The position numbers and the translations under genes were made by a program. A DNA stretch of 64,000 nt from Capra hircus (Eukaryota > Chordata > Mammalia > Artiodactyla > Bovidae): contig NC_030808.1 in the NCBI RefSeq assembly GCF_001704415.2, forward strand, positions 80,816,594 to 80,880,593, read 5' to 3'. The notes under the pieces were generated by a model that saw only the letters and a program-made list of their open reading frames with translations, was not told the DNA's origin and searched no databases. Below are positions 1 through 13,849 of the stretch, piece by piece (position 1 is the stretch's first letter; each line of letters opens with the position of its first letter).

Positions 1-3000
1 GATGGCTGGGAAATAGGATTAACTGTTATGGCAGCCCTTGAACCTAAAGTATATTGATCTTAATCCCATTTCAATATGAGATTATTCATCTGGATTTTTT
101 TTTTTTTAACTGCTCAGGAGGTTGATATGATGGGGGGAGGAGTGACTTCCTCTGGGAGAGGGCAGTTATTTTGGCCCCAGAAATACTGTAGCAAACTCTC
201 CGTTTACTTGCTTTCTGTTTTTGGGCCATTTCTATATGAAAGGAGCATCCTAAAGTCTTTCTTAACACAAGGTGAAAAAGACAACAGTAGGCACTTTAAA
301 AATAAGAGGCTTGAGGGAGTTGAGGCTCTTATTTAATCCTTTTCTAGAGCCTATAGCTCTGAAGGTAGAGAGAAGAAACAAGAGAGCTAAAGCAAGAGCA
401 GGAAAGCTAGAGGTTATTTGACTCCAATTTTTACAAACCTTTCAATGTCTTTGTTAGCTAGCCCACTCCCTACCTTACCACTGAGAAAGGGCTACATGAT
501 TTGAAATCCTATCCTTGATAGCATCCAAAATCCTTATAATGCAGGACTCCTAAGAACCAAAGCCCTAGCATTCCCATTTATTGAACAGAGCCATGTGTTT
601 ACACAAAATCTGTTTTCATCTAACTTTAATTCAGTTAGGCTTATTAAAAACAACAGACTTTTTCTCTTCCTCTTCTATGTCTCTCTGCTCTCAATCCTCT
701 AATAAAACCCAGTAACCCTTCCAGTCTTCCATGTTTGGTGCAAAAGACTTGGGATAGAAAATTACACCTGTGTCTGCTGGGCAGATCATTTTGTAGATTC
801 CAGAGGTAACAAAATCCCAGCATCACGAAATTACAGTCTATCCCCTGTTTTTCAGCATTCTTCTGCCTTAAGATTAAGATGTGGGTAGTCTGATAAAGCT
901 GAGAATTTCTATTATCTGCCATTTCACCCATCTAGTATCACTGTTTTAACTTCAGTCCTAGAAAAAACATTACCACTGGTGGGGTGGGGTAGGGTCTGAT
1001 GTGTAATCCTCTACCCAGAGACTGTTCCTCCACATGTTTCTGGGGTCTTAATTGTGATAAAGCTCATCTGGGCTCAGAGGCTGCCAGCCCCCCCTCGGGC
1101 ACATGGCTGCCCTTGAGGCAGCCTGGGCCCCATCTGTGCCCTGGCACATAGCGCTTCTCCACTTGCAGTCCAAGGAGCTCGGAGTCTTGTCATGTTGCAG
1201 CTCCCAGCTCTTGGACAAGTGCCAGGCATGCTGATGCCAGTACCGGATTAGGTTTCTTTTTTAAAAATTCATTTTGTGAACTCATCAAGCTCATTTGACA
1301 GAGGCTTTGGTCGTCAGTTTTTATCATTGTCCCATTCCTGTAAAAGACTCAGCTTAAAATAAAGGAGACACAAAGACACTAGGCCCCTAGTGTGTCTGGG
1401 TGGGTGCGCACATGAGTGTGCAGGTGTATAACCAAAAGGTTAAGTCCACCCTTGAGTTTGGCAGGTAAATGACAGTGGACTAGCCACTCAGAAACTCGGA
1501 TGTTACAGTTGAGAAGAGTCCCTTCATAAAGGGGCCCTGCCTAGCAAAGAGGCACCCCTGCCTAACAGGAGGAGCATCTAGACGAAAGCTGCAGCTGAGG
1601 GTGAAGATTCCAGGGAGCAGGATAAGATCTAGCCAGGAGTTTCAGGCTGTTCTGCAGAGCAGCCAAGGCACTGAATGGAGAGTCTGGTTAGTTAGATTCA
1701 GAGAAATGCTTCCAGCGGTCAACCATCTGAGTTCACTGGCTTGTGGCAGTGGGGGCAGGCAGTGAGAAGTGGTCCACAGAAGACATTTGAAAATAGTCAA
1801 ATATGTTTTGAAAAAGAGGGAAAACCCACATACTAACATTTATCCCCTGGATCTGGTTTTCCTGAAGCAGCATATTCTTCCCTTGAAACGAAGTCTACAC
1901 TAGACTGGCTTCATAACATCTTCCTTAGGGTGATTATTGAAGGTTTGAAAAGAATAGAAACCCAACCAGTTTTTAGCCTTGTACTTTGTGTTGCCCTTGG
2001 AGTAGTTTTCACTCACAGACTATAGATCTCTTCTCTTTTGATGTCTCATGAGCATTCAGGGGGAGTATTATAAACCTTTCAGGCCGGATGCAAATCCAGG
2101 AAAAGGAACTGTGAAACTGTTCATAATAGGTAGCTTGACCCCTCCCCCCTTTGCTGCCAGACTCCTGTAGTGTCTCCAGAGACCCACTCCCTTGGGGAGG
2201 AAACCAGGTGGCTCCCAATACTGTTATTGGAATGGAAAAGCTAGGAGTTTGGAAAGGCTGAGCTTCCATGGAGAGCTGTCCTCTAATGCAAACCAGCTCA
2301 CCCCTGGGGGCAGGAGAAATACCACTGAAGTCTGTTTCAGCTGGTAGCTACAATCAGTTTCTGAAGTGGGCAGCGCAAGATAGATTCCTTTTGCCAGAGG
2401 GCACTTGCCGACCTCACTTAGAGCTGACTTGCACACCCTTGCAGATTTCAGCCAGGGTCTCGGCCATCTGAGTCTTAGGGAGAGTGTGGAGCAGGCAGGC
2501 GCCTGCAGTGTCTGAATTTCTTACAGAAACACTGCGCGCTGGGCGAGCAAGCGTCCCTGCAGCGACAGCTGGGCTCTGCTCCGTCTGCCCCAGCGAGCTG
2601 AGCTGCTGAGTTCCCCACCCCCCTTGCCTGAATGGAGCATTCCAAATTGGTTGTGAATGGAGGGCGGGGCTCCCTTGCAGACTTTTTCAATGAATAACCA
2701 GACCCCATTGTGCAGCCTGTGGAAAAACAACCAACTCAAACAACACTGGGACTGTTAGAAATATGCTTGTGATTGGCAGTTTGGAGAACCTCCAAAATTA
2801 GTTTCCTTTGGCTTCCCTGCTGCTCCCTGTTCTCCAAGCCTGGGCTTAATAGGGTTTGAGTTTTCTTTTAAGTGCTGATTTTTAACCCTCCAACTACCAG
2901 GCTGGTGGCTTAGGCCGAAGGGCTGCTACCGACCCTGCTATCTGCCCCCACCCCTTTGTCTCTCATTTTAGACTGAAGCTGTCTAGGGGGAGTGATAATA

Positions 3001-6000
3001 GGAGAGGGTGGTTTAGCTTCCCTGGAGAGAGAGGTGTTGAGACTTGATCTGAGGATATTACCCTTTTATCTCTTGGTTCCCTTGGGGCTGTGGCTTTATC
3101 TCTCCACTGAAGATTCCTGCCTCCTCTTCTCCAGTCTTTATTCCAGTCCTGAAGAACTGGTGGGGTGTTTGCCTGCCACAGCACTCACATACACCTTTTA
3201 ACATGGGAGGACCCAGCTACAACTTCTCTACTCCTTGGCAGTCTCTCTCCCATTTAGTTTCCCACTGTGGCCAGAAACATATCATTTTAAAGTGACCCTT
3301 CCCAGACTGCTCCTCAGGTAAACACTCCCATTGGGCACTCAAATGCCTTACCTCATCAAATGAACATCTCAGGAAGTGCTAGAATGAACCCAGCCTCTGA
3401 TGAACCCCCAAATCAGAGTGGCCTCCTCACTCCAAAACTAGGCCAGCTTCTGGGGGTACACTTGCCTCAGTATTGCCCACCCTAAACATCTCCTGGGCTC
3501 TTGGCCAACAGCTCACAGACAACCCCCAACCCCAAAAGGTCTGTGTGGGCTAGACCATGGCTGTCTTGATAAGCATAAAGGACAGTCCATTAAAAACCAT
3601 AACAAAACTTGATAGTAATGATCCAGTGCCATTTTCTCAGGGTTTTCAACTAAGATCTCTTAGTTCCTGCTCTTCGTCCTCACAACCTAACAAGGCTATT
3701 TGCATTTGTGTTTTGCTGTATTTTTTTTTTTCTGAAATATTTCCCTTGCTATAAATTGGTTTTCCAAGGATGTCTTCCTTTCCCTATAAAAAAAAAAGAA
3801 CAGGCCTGGGCAGATTGTCTTTTTGTGAGAGTTTGAAACCTCTCAGGAGGTAACCCTAGATATCTGCTGTGTAAGAGGATGCTGATGTTTGTGCTGCTTC
3901 TCCAGAGAGGCTGAGGAGGACTTAGCTTACATAAACACTTTTCAGCTGAGTGCCTGGAAATGCTTTGTAATTGCCTGAAAGGGCACTTAATGAGGGTCTT
4001 TTATACTTTTCCCATAGAAAAGGTAGAATAGAGGGAGAGGAGGGATGTCTCCTCTACTCAGCTGCCCACAGTAAAGACCAGATCCTGGAAGGCCTTCCCC
4101 CACGTTTCCTAATCTGAGTTTTAGTAGAGAATAACTCAGTGGTGATCATGTCACTGTGCTGGGGGTACTTCAGAGTCAGAACATTTCTGCTCCTCCCCAG
4201 CTTCCTTTTCTTTCCTTCCCCACCAGCCTTGAAATCTTTATTTCTTGGGGAATAAGGACATAGCAGCATAGGGCTTTAATGTAGTCTGTATTTTGACAAA
4301 TTAAACATAGTCCCTGCTTCTCAATTTCCATTCCTGTTGAAGCAAGAAGCAACCGGTTTCTCTTAGGCTGTCAGTGTCCAAAAGCAGAGAACCCCCGTCT
4401 TTTGTTTCTTCACCTCTGCCTGAGCCACAGCGGCCTTCTCTTTGCACACCACCACTCAGTTCTGTTCCCTCCCTACCCTGTTGTTCAGCAGCCCCCAACA
4501 CCAGCCTCCAGCCTGCAGGGAGGTAAGTCTGTAATACTAGTTCTAAGAGTCCTTGGGGTGACCTTAGGAGTGAATAGAAAAAAAATGAGCTAGGGCCATT
4601 TTTCATTTTCTGATTCTTCTTTTAAAATGCAAACTCTACCCAAGTCTTCCCAGGGTGCCTCTAGATTTTGTGCAGCTAACGCTGTACCCCAGTAAGACTC
4701 TGTGCAAGGGGTCAAGTCACAGTGTAGGCACTCTTCACACACTTGACGCGTTTCTGCCTTTAGGAGCAGCAAAGCTGTAGATAGAGGGGAATGATTCTCT
4801 CGGAGGGGAAGCCACTTTCCTTAGGGTTTGAGTTTCCTCCTGTTACATTTTTAACATGAATTTTAAACTTGAAGGTAAAATTTTCCACAGTGATTAAATC
4901 CCACTTCAAGTATTGTTGCTGCTTTAATGCCAGTTTGGATGAGAATCAAATGAATTGGGAATAAATTATAGAAGGGCTGTTAAAGAAGGCTTGTTTTGCA
5001 TTTTTTCTCTATTCATGAGGATTGCCCTGTCTCCCCCTTTCCTGACGGTGTGTTCCATCGTGAGCAGCCCCTCATGGTAGAGGCTGCTGTGGCTGACGGA
5101 AAGCCTACAGTGGGGGAGGCCAGCCCTGCGCCTCCAACAGAGCTGGGAGAACAGGGCTCTCTCTAGGCCTCTCTCTTGATGGTGAAAGATAAAGAAGTTG
5201 TCTATCATATTGGTTTCTCCACAGCCCAGAGTGTAGGGGTGTGACACTGAGGCAATCAGAATACACGCACAGTGCAACCTTCTCTGATGGCAGAGCCCCG
5301 AATCTACTAACAGGCAAGCCCTACTTCAGTCAGAGTTGGGCCTCTTCTTTTCTAAGCTCCTTTTTCTCCCTTGCATTTCGAACTCTTCAAGGCCTCTGGG
5401 TTTCCATTTTCAGAATTCTAAAATAACAGCCCTAAATTGTTAGGATAAATGAGTCGCTGGAAGAAAAGAAACTACACAAATCCAAGCTGTTTCAAGAATA
5501 ATGCTGAAGTGTGGCAAGAGTGTGAACTTGAAGGAAGTCAATCTGAAACTCGTTCATCTGGGTCAAAAAAATCATCCTGCCTACTACCATTGGCATTAGA
5601 TTATCTTCCCTATTTGAGAACACCTGTTTTCTGTTTGGAAATGACAATTTGAAAGATGCAGTTTTGTGCTGAGGACATGTAACTGTTCAGTAATAGGTCC
5701 TCTTTCTGACCTGCAGTTCCCTTCTGTGAGTCAGGACATTCCTGACTTAGTACATTCATGCAAGGTGGGTTCCTCTTACTAACATGACCACTTCTTTGGG
5801 GAGGAGAAAAAAGTATTAGAGTCTTTTTCCATCTATTTTAGCCAGACTTAGAATAAAAACCCTTTAAAAAAAAAAATCACCTGTCATTACTGTTAGTACT
5901 AGTAGAGGTGAAGAAAGGATAAGGCCAATATCCTAAATTCCAGTTAGAAACTTGTCCTCCTAGTCAATAACCAAGGACATGAGCAGTAACCTCTTTACTC

Positions 6001-6585
6001 TGGCAGACTCACCCCTGGCCCACAGGTCCCCCTTGAGGACTCCTTGGCCATTCAGGCTTCCCTGTGCTTAGCCCACCACTTTGACCTCTTCCCAGCCTCT
6101 CCCAGTGTTTTCAGCCCCTTTGCAGAAGAAGAGGTAAATGGACGGCCTTGAGGCCCCCTTCTCTTCCTAGCCAAAGCTATGCCCCCTGCCCACCCTTAAG
6201 GACTTGGGCATCTTCCTTGACTTGGGTCATGATTTTTCCTCTCTGGAGGGGGGAATAAAGAGGTAGGGGGAACCAGGAGCACCCCCTGGAGACTAGAGGA
6301 CCCCACACACATTTTGAGTGGTCAGCCTGGGTGGTGCAATGCTACCTTTTGGGTTGCAAGTATACATTAATACCTGCCAAACTGACTTCCATGGGCGACA
6401 TTTAGTTTCTTATCTTTGCCCAATGGTATTTCAGCCAGCGGCTGCTGTTGCTGGAAGAGGCAGTGGAAGAGGAAGGAAACTTGGTGGGATGATGTAATTA
6501 GTCATCAAGCTGGGCCTAACAGAAGCAAACCTCCAAATCACCCACCTCTCCTCCCCATTATATGAATTTACTAGAAAACATAAAC

Positions 6586-6802
6586 GTGCGTGCATGCTAA
6601 GTCGCTTCAGTCGTGTCTGACTCTTTGCAACTCCTTGAACTGTAGCCCACCAGACTCCTGTGTCCATGGGATTCTCCAGGCAAGAATACTGGAGTGGGTT
6701 GCCATGCCCTCCTCTGGGGAATCTTCCAGACCCAACCCATGTCTCTTATGTCTCCTGCATTGGCAGGCGAGTTCTTTACCACTAGCGCCACCTGGGAAGC
6801 TT
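6586..6802 (-). repeat. Bov-tA SINE with target duplication
   Basis: Antisense tRNA-derived SINE: the right end, read on the minus strand, begins CTTCCCAGGTGGCGCTAG. It is flanked by CTAGAAAACATAAAC (6571-6585) and CTAGAAAATATAAAC (6803-6817), a 15-bp duplication with one change. Confidence 0.92.
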
Positions 6803-7045
6803 CTAGAAAATATAAACATTCTAGTTCAAATAAGATCCCAACCTAATAAAAATGCCCCCAATATAAAGTATAACCCCCTTGTTCAGTCAGTTCCTCTTTT
6901 CCACAGAGAAATTAAAATCCCTTTATAAGTAAAACTGCCACTTATCTTTTCCTACTTTTACCCTAGCCTCAGGGCTTTGTTTGGAGGTCTAATAGAAGCT
7001 ACAACCTGGGGCCCCTGAAGCTGGAACTTTGGTATCTTCAGAGCT

Positions 7046-7108
7046 GGAGTTCTCCATTGAGAACTCCAATATATTAGTATCTAATATCTCCAAGATATTA
7101 ATATCTTG
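7046..7108. repeat. Two adjacent inverted repeats
   Basis: GGAGTTCTC-CATT-GAGAACTCC (9-bp arms, 7046-7067) is followed by an 18-bp perfect palindrome CAAGATATTAATATCTTG at 7091-7108. No transposon terminus was recognised around them. Confidence 0.85.
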
Positions 7109-7205
7109 TGTCATATATTTCACATTCCAGGGAACAATAAGAGTGTAAAATACCATAACACCAGTCCCGCCCAAACACAATTTAGCACCACGTTACTCTC
7201 CAGAG

Positions 7206-7472
7206 AAGGCAATGGCACCCCACCCCATTACTCTTGCCTGGAAAATCCCATGGGTGTAGGAGCCTGGTAGGCTGCAGTCCATGGGGTCTCTAAGAGTCGG
7301 ACACGACTGAGTGACTTCCCTGTCACTTTTCACTTTCATGCATTGGAGAAGGAAATGGCAACTCACTCCAGTGTTCTTGCCTGGAGAATCCCAGGGATGG
7401 GGGAGCCTGGTGGGCTGCTGTCTATGGGGTCGCACAGAGTCGGACACGACTGAAGTGACTTAGCAGTAGCAG
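7206..7472 (+). repeat. Bov-A2 SINE with 12-bp target duplication
   Basis: A dimeric Bov-A element made of two related units (ACTCTTGCCTGGAAAATCCC and TGTTCTTGCCTGGAGAATCC). TACTCTCCAGAG occurs at both ends, 7194-7205 and 7473-7484. Confidence 0.92.
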
Positions 7473-8037
7473 TACTCTCCAGAGCCGGTATGAGCATCGC
7501 AGCTTCTTGTCACTGAAGCACCAACCCCATGTGAAGCCTTTCCCTGAGAGACAGCAGCGTTTGGCAAGCCCAGTACTTGTCTAGGACATAACCTAGACCC
7601 GTATCACTCTTGTCAGCTTGAATCCATAGCAGAGATTTAGGGTCATCCCTGGTAAACAAAATGGAAGAGGGGCTTACAGAGCATGGTTTTAACTTCTTCA
7701 TGATATCAATTCTGTTGTCTAATTTAAAACCCAGGTGGGAGACATTCTATCAATAACCCTTAATTCCTGTCTCCCAGGAGAAATTCCACCGCCTTTGCAG
7801 GTGACCTCTCAGGAGTTTCAGATACTGCTCTCTACTGATGCTATTTATACCTTTTCAAAGTTGGGCCATTTTTTTCTTTTTGAGCTCCTTTTCCTCCCTT
7901 TCATTTCTAAACTTGTATTCAAGACCTCTAGGTTTCCATTTTCAGAATTCTGAAGTAATCTCATGTCCCTGCTAGCCCTGTTTTTCTGCCCATCCCATTT
8001 GTGAACTGATAGGGGTCTCTCTGGAGACAGTCTCCAT

Positions 8038-8540
8038 ACCTTTGTTAAAAACTTTTTGTTTTATATTGGACCATAATTGACTAACAATGTAATGTTAGTT
8101 TCAGGTGTACAGCAGAGGGATTCCGTTATACATATACATGTATCTATTCTTTTTAAAATTACTTTCCCATTTAGTTTATTACAGAATACTGAGCAGAGTT
8201 CCCTGTGCTATATGGTAGGTTCTTGTTGGTTATCTGTATTAAATATAGCAGTATATACACATCCGATCCTCGGGTTCCCCAGTGGCTTAGCAGGTAAAGA
8301 ATCTGCCCGCAATGCAGGAGACACAGGAGACTCAGGTTTGCTCCCTGGGTTGGGAAGATTTCCCTGGAGGTGGAAATGGCAAGCCACTTTAGTATTCTTG
8401 CCTGGAGAAACCCATGGACAGAGAAGCCTGGCAGCTATAGTCCCACGGGGCCACAAAGAGTCGGACACGACTGAGGGACTACTCATGCGTGCACACACAC
8501 ATGCATTAATCCCAAATTCCCAGTGCATACCATCTTTCAA
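8038..8540 (-). repeat. L1 3'-end fragment (antisense) split by a SINE
   Basis: Antisense artiodactyl L1 tail (8038-8265), resuming as ATTAATCCCAAATTCCCAG at about 8505 after the SINE at 8271-8490. The same tail occurs in sense near 18795. The family within L1 is not assigned. Confidence 0.7.
8271..8490 (+). repeat. Bov-tA SINE nested in L1 tail
   Basis: Sense SINE with the tRNA-like head (GGTTCCCCAGTGGCTTAGCA), Bov-A body and GAGTCGGACACGACTGAG tail, inserted into the L1 fragment. Confidence 0.9.
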
Positions 8541-11500
8541 GTAAGTGCCTATCATTTTTTATATAAACTCACCAACAGAGTATTCCTGAACTTACATTCC
8601 CCCAAAGATTCCTGCCCTAGAATTTCCAAGTATTGATACTTGGTATAACCTCATTTACTCTTATGAGTAAGAGAATTGTCTTCTTCCCTCACCTCTTTTT
8701 CCACTGTAGCAAAACCTAGCTCTTCTTCTGCAGGTTATTATTTCGCTCTGGTATTCCCTAGCCATCTTCATGCAGAGTTGTCAAGATTCAAATCTTACTC
8801 TTGGGTTGTTCCTGTTCCAATACTGTGTAATTCTAACCCTATTTGTTGGGATCTGATAGCCTTTTCCCGATGTTCATACCACGATGATAAGTTCAAAGAC
8901 CTTTTTCTCAAGCTGAACATATTACCCCAAATTTCTAGCTCTAAATCATGAAAAGTAGAGTGGGTTTTTATTTTTTGTCCACACCCCAATTCCCGAAGCC
9001 GGTCTTATGCTGACTGTAGGTTTTTCCCGCAGCATGGAAGAAATCTGATTCCTGGCACCAGATGTTCTAGGAACTAGCTTTATCAGTTTCTAATTTGGCT
9101 GTGTTATTTATTGTACAGAAGATGGTATTGGCCATATAGGGAGGACTTCCGTAGTTGTTAATTGATGAATTCTGCTACTTTGGGGTTGATTCTTTACCCT
9201 AGGGTCCCGAGATATACCACCAGGGTAATTAATATCCAGTCTTTTGGTCCTCACTGAGAAACAAGGAAGTAATAAACTGGAATAATCAACACCATAATTC
9301 CTACCACCATGATTAATCTCTAGTCTAAAACCCTGACTATTATTGCTACTTACCATAAACCTTGTAGTTCTATTTGATTTCTTAAACTATGTAAATTTAT
9401 TAGTATGATGGAAAACAGATTACTTAAAATCTTGAATACCATTACTGTGACAATCATGAAGAGATCTTTTCCTATACCTACTGATACTAAATTCTATCCC
9501 AGAACAGAAACCTTGCTTTCTCCATGTAGGACTTTGCCCAGGACAAATAGAGATGTTCTTGCTGTTTGAGATTCAGAATGAACCTACCCGGAAACCTCAG
9601 CCCCTAGATGTGGTCTGCTCACCCAGATGTTGGCTGCACCAGACGTTTGTCATATTTCCCATGAGTTATATGGAGAGCCTTGTTTCCAGCCCAGAGTCCT
9701 ACTGCCATTCTTGATTCCCAAGACAAATGCACAGAGGATTCTCCAAGCCAACACACTTAACACAATTTAGGTCTTAAGCTCCACTCTTTTCCAATCCCTT
9801 ATCCTAAAGTAAGCTAGGTTGGGCCAGTTGGAGCCCCCATAAACTCTCATGCCTTTCTCCCCACCCCCAAGTACTCAGGGCCCCAAAAGACCAGGTCACC
9901 CGTTTCCAGCCTCCTCTCTGGGCCCTGGCCGTGCTTAACCTCTTTGGGCAGAAGGAGCCAAACCAGCTGCTCAGAGGGACGCATGAAGGAGAGCATTGGG
10001 GAAGAGAACTTTCATTCCTTCTGTCACCAGCACAGGTTGGTGATGGCTGCAGGGTGCCCTCCTGAGGACTCGGGGGATGAAATCTGAGTTGTCCTGTCTT
10101 CTGGTTGTGTTCTAAACCTGTTATGCACATGCATTCACAAGGAGTGGACATTCTCCATTTTATTTTTTCCAAAAATGCTTTGTGATCTTGAGTTGAGCTG
10201 TTTTAGTTCCTGTTGAATGTGTTATTAATGTGTATACGGAACTACTGGTCGATTTTACTTTTGTTACTATTTTGTACTTGTGTAATTGCGGCCTTTTTAC
10301 CCAGCAGCTGTAGAGGTGGCATGGACTGTCGTCATGGTGATAACAGTGGCAGTTTATTTTTCCCTCTCGGGTGTTCCCTTCTCCTTTCTAAGTGGGCCAG
10401 GGCCAAAAAAATATTTGAGAACCACTGGCTTAGATGTTAGAGTGTGACAACATTTGTCCTTGTGTAATTTTAGATTCCTGGGGCTGTATTATCCAAACAT
10501 GGTAAAAGGTACAGATAAACAGGACAGTCTTCTTCAGGTCTGGTAATAGGCCAGGGGTGACTTCCTTCATGTGTAAGGGCATGGTTTTGAAGTTGTTAGC
10601 ACGTCTGCTGACCTGTTTAGTCAACCATAAGATAGATTTTTTTTCTCCAAGTATCTCAGAGGAGATGATATAATAGCCATTTTATTGATTTTTTTTCCAA
10701 GACATATTGCTACATTTACTTCATTTCTCTATATATTCTTTCCAAGTTATTGGAAAGTTGCAAGCTTTATCACATTTCGCCCCCAGATACTTCAGTGTGC
10801 ATCTCAAAAGACTGAGGACATTCTTCTACATAGTCTAAGAAAATTAACTTTTATTCAGTAATACTCAGAATTCCCCAGCTATCTTTTATAACTGATATCA
10901 GTATTGTTTTTGATCTAGGATTTAAGAATCGTACATCAAGCTTATTGTTACATCTCTTATCTCAGACAAGAATCTGCCCACCTTGCCCTCCTCCCCCCAG
11001 TAACACTTACTTTTTTTTTTTTTTGAAGAGTCCTGGCCAGGGGTTTTGTAGTTGACTTTTTAGGGTACATATTTAAAGGATATGTAGAAACACAAACATA
11101 CAGAAATGCTGACCTTAGGCGTGGAAATTCCCTATGTTGTGGGTTTTCTCACTTCATATCCATGTTATTTTGTTGACCTTAGAACACTGGTGAAAGAACA
11201 GAGTGAGTCAAATGGAGAGGTTTGTGCATGTTTGAAGAGAAGGGTTTTGAGGGACTTACAGTTTTAGCACAGCTTACTAAATAGTTGATTTTTTACTATT
11301 TATGGATGATTTTTGCTACATTCAATTTTTAAATTTATGCTTAACAAAGGTTAGCACTGTCAGATATTAGAGAAAATGGCAGTCCCCTGTATCTCCACCA
11401 ATTCTACTTTTAGAACTTGTGCCCCTAAATTTAATAACATTTCAAATTTTTATTTTTAGAAACTGTTGCCAGGCAGAAACAGTGCTAACCATCCATTCAA

Positions 11501-13231
11501 ACGGGTTTGAGCACGTCTCTTATTTGGTTTAGAAATCCAAAAGACATCCAGATATTTTTCCAGATATTCTTTAAATGCCAGAACCTGTCCACTTAATCTC
11601 CCTTGAACCTCTTTTGGTTCCCAGAACAGGGAATTATAGCCTGTCCTTGTCATTTGCTATAGCAATTACAAGAAATACCAAGATTAGGAATATGTTTTAT
11701 GTTTGAAATGGTTTCTAATCTGCTCAAAGTAGTAGTAAACTAAAATAAAGACTTATTTCCAACTTCCAGTAATATGGTAGAACTTAAATAAACCTCAGCC
11801 TGTCTATCCTTTTCTTACTAACTGGCTGACTATGCTTTGTCTCAGAGTTTGTCCAAGGAAGGCTAGTACTAAGGAAAGTCAGCAGTATGTTGGAAAGTAG
11901 GTCTTTTGGGGTTTCTTTGTGTGCAGAACTCAAGGGACACCACATCTAGTGACTTAAAGCCCCCTCTGGTCTTTGCCAGTGGGCACCCTGACCAGTTAGG
12001 AGTAATCAGGGGAGTAGAGACCACACGTGCTCTATTTTGCCAACATCATTTTTAAATTGACATGTCCCTCTGTCTTCTTTCCTGGTATTCTACTCTCCGC
12101 CACAACCAAAGAGCAGAACAGGCAGGTGTCTCGGGCTCCCCCTGCCACCATTCTTGGAACTACACAGTATGTATCCCTTCCTCCAGAGGAAAAGGAGGTG
12201 AGGTGGTAGTGGTCTGAGAAAGGAACAGTGACCCAATGTTGGTAGCAGAGAGAGCAGTAAGCTGAGGGATGACGCTTCTTTGTAGGATTATGGCTCTGGG
12301 AATCCTGAAAAGTCTCTCAATCATGGCCGTGTACATCCGCACCACATTTGTTTACAAGTGCTATGAGAGGCTCTAGAGACATGGGCTGGCACTGGGACAT
12401 AGCCGCAAGGATGTGCCACGTGGAGGCAGATGTTAGTGTTCTGGTCAACTTGCATCATGAGACACAACCTTCCATGTACAGTAAGATCATGGCTGTCAGG
12501 CCTAACCAAATAAGGTCTGCCCTGAGGTCAGGCCTGCTCGCTGATTTGGGGCAGATGAGTCTGCTCTAGAGGAAGGGCATGAAAATGAAACTGAAGAAAG
12601 TGGAGAGGAAAACCCCAAAACAAAACCTTAACACCACACCTAAGAGAAGCACGCAGAGCCTCTGTGTGAAGCCAAAGACCCAGGACTGGCTTCGTCTCTC
12701 CCCGGTCAGACCGCACTGTAACTGATTGGCAGTTTCTTTAACACTCAGTGTCTATTACATAAATGCTGTATTCCATAAATGTATGTATTCACAACAAAGG
12801 CTGTGGCGAACTGAAACTTTGACGATCATGAGGCACCAAAGGAAAGGCTTATTAGACAAGGTGGGTTTTGTCTTTCTGAAAAAATTCCTTTTGACGCCAA
12901 CTGTCATTTATCGTAACATTCAACAAAAGTGTTTTCCTTTGTTTTGCTCCTCTGCGCTGAAATAGTGAAGTTCACTGCCAGCACTGGCATCGTAGCTGCC
13001 TTGGACAGAATCCACAGGCCTGTACTTGTGGGCAGGAAACAGATTTTGTCAGACGGAATTATTATTTCTCTTGAATGGGTTAGTTTGTCTACTTTTTTCT
13101 ATTTTGAAACAATTGGGTTATTTCTTGAAAGGCTGCTTCTGCACCATCACAGAAGAAAGATTTTCTAAAGCTTGAAGAAATCTTAGTGTTAACTCAGTGG
13201 TGCTGTTTGACCAGGACAGGAGCTGCCTTTT

Positions 13232-13331
13232 TTGGGGGCCGAGCCTCAAGGCATGTAGGATCCTAGGTCCGCAACTAGGGATCAAACGTAGCGTGGAGTC
13301 CTGACCACTGGGCCACAGGGAAGTCCCAGGG
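13232..13331 (-). repeat. CHR-type tRNA-derived SINE fragment
   Basis: Antisense head region ending TGGGCCACAGGGAAGTCCC, typical of artiodactyl CHR SINEs; truncated and diverged. Confidence 0.75.
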
Positions 13332-13449
13332 CTGTTTGTTTAAATAGAAACAACTGAAATAATGCATAAAAAGAGTAGCTTGATAAATTTTCACAAATGG
13401 TACAGGCATTTAGATCAAGACCTAGAATTTATGAGAGTGAGGAGACTCT

Positions 13450-13721
13450 GCTACTGCTACTGCTAAGTCGCTTCAGTCGTGTCTGACTCTGTGCGACCCC
13501 ATAGACGGCAGCCCACCAGGCTCCCCCATCCCTGGGATTCTCCAGGCAAGAACACTGGAGTGGGTTGCCTTTTCCTTCTCCAATGCATGAAAGTGAAAAG
13601 TGAAAGGGAAGTCGCTCAGTCGTGTCTGACTTCGCAACCCCATGGACTGCAGCCTACCAGGCTCCTCCATCCATAGGATTTTCCAGGCAAGAGTACTGGA
13701 GTGGGTTGCTGTTGCCTTCTC
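13450..13721 (-). repeat. Bov-A2 SINE with 12-bp target duplication
   Basis: Antisense dimeric Bov-A2 starting with a (CTG CTA)n-like tail. TGAGGAGACTCT flanks it at 13438-13449 and 13722-13733 (perfect). Confidence 0.92.
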
Positions 13722-13849
13722 TGAGGAGACTCTATGTGCCCCCTAAAGAGGCACCATCCCTAGAGACAGGAGTAACCACCATCCTGACTTGAAACACCAT
13801 AGAATAATTCTGTTTCCTTTTGAATGTTATTGTAAATGGGGTCATGTAG

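Noticed and set aside
2009..2739. Short frames (70-86 codons) in the GC-rich intronic patch
   Set aside because: They overlap on both strands, lack known domains and have lengths expected by chance in this composition.
6590..6928. Open frames starting MHAKSLQSC and others beginning MSDSVRPH at several places
   Set aside because: They are read through Bov-tA/Bov-A2 SINEs; the recurring peptide reflects the repeat and not a gene family.
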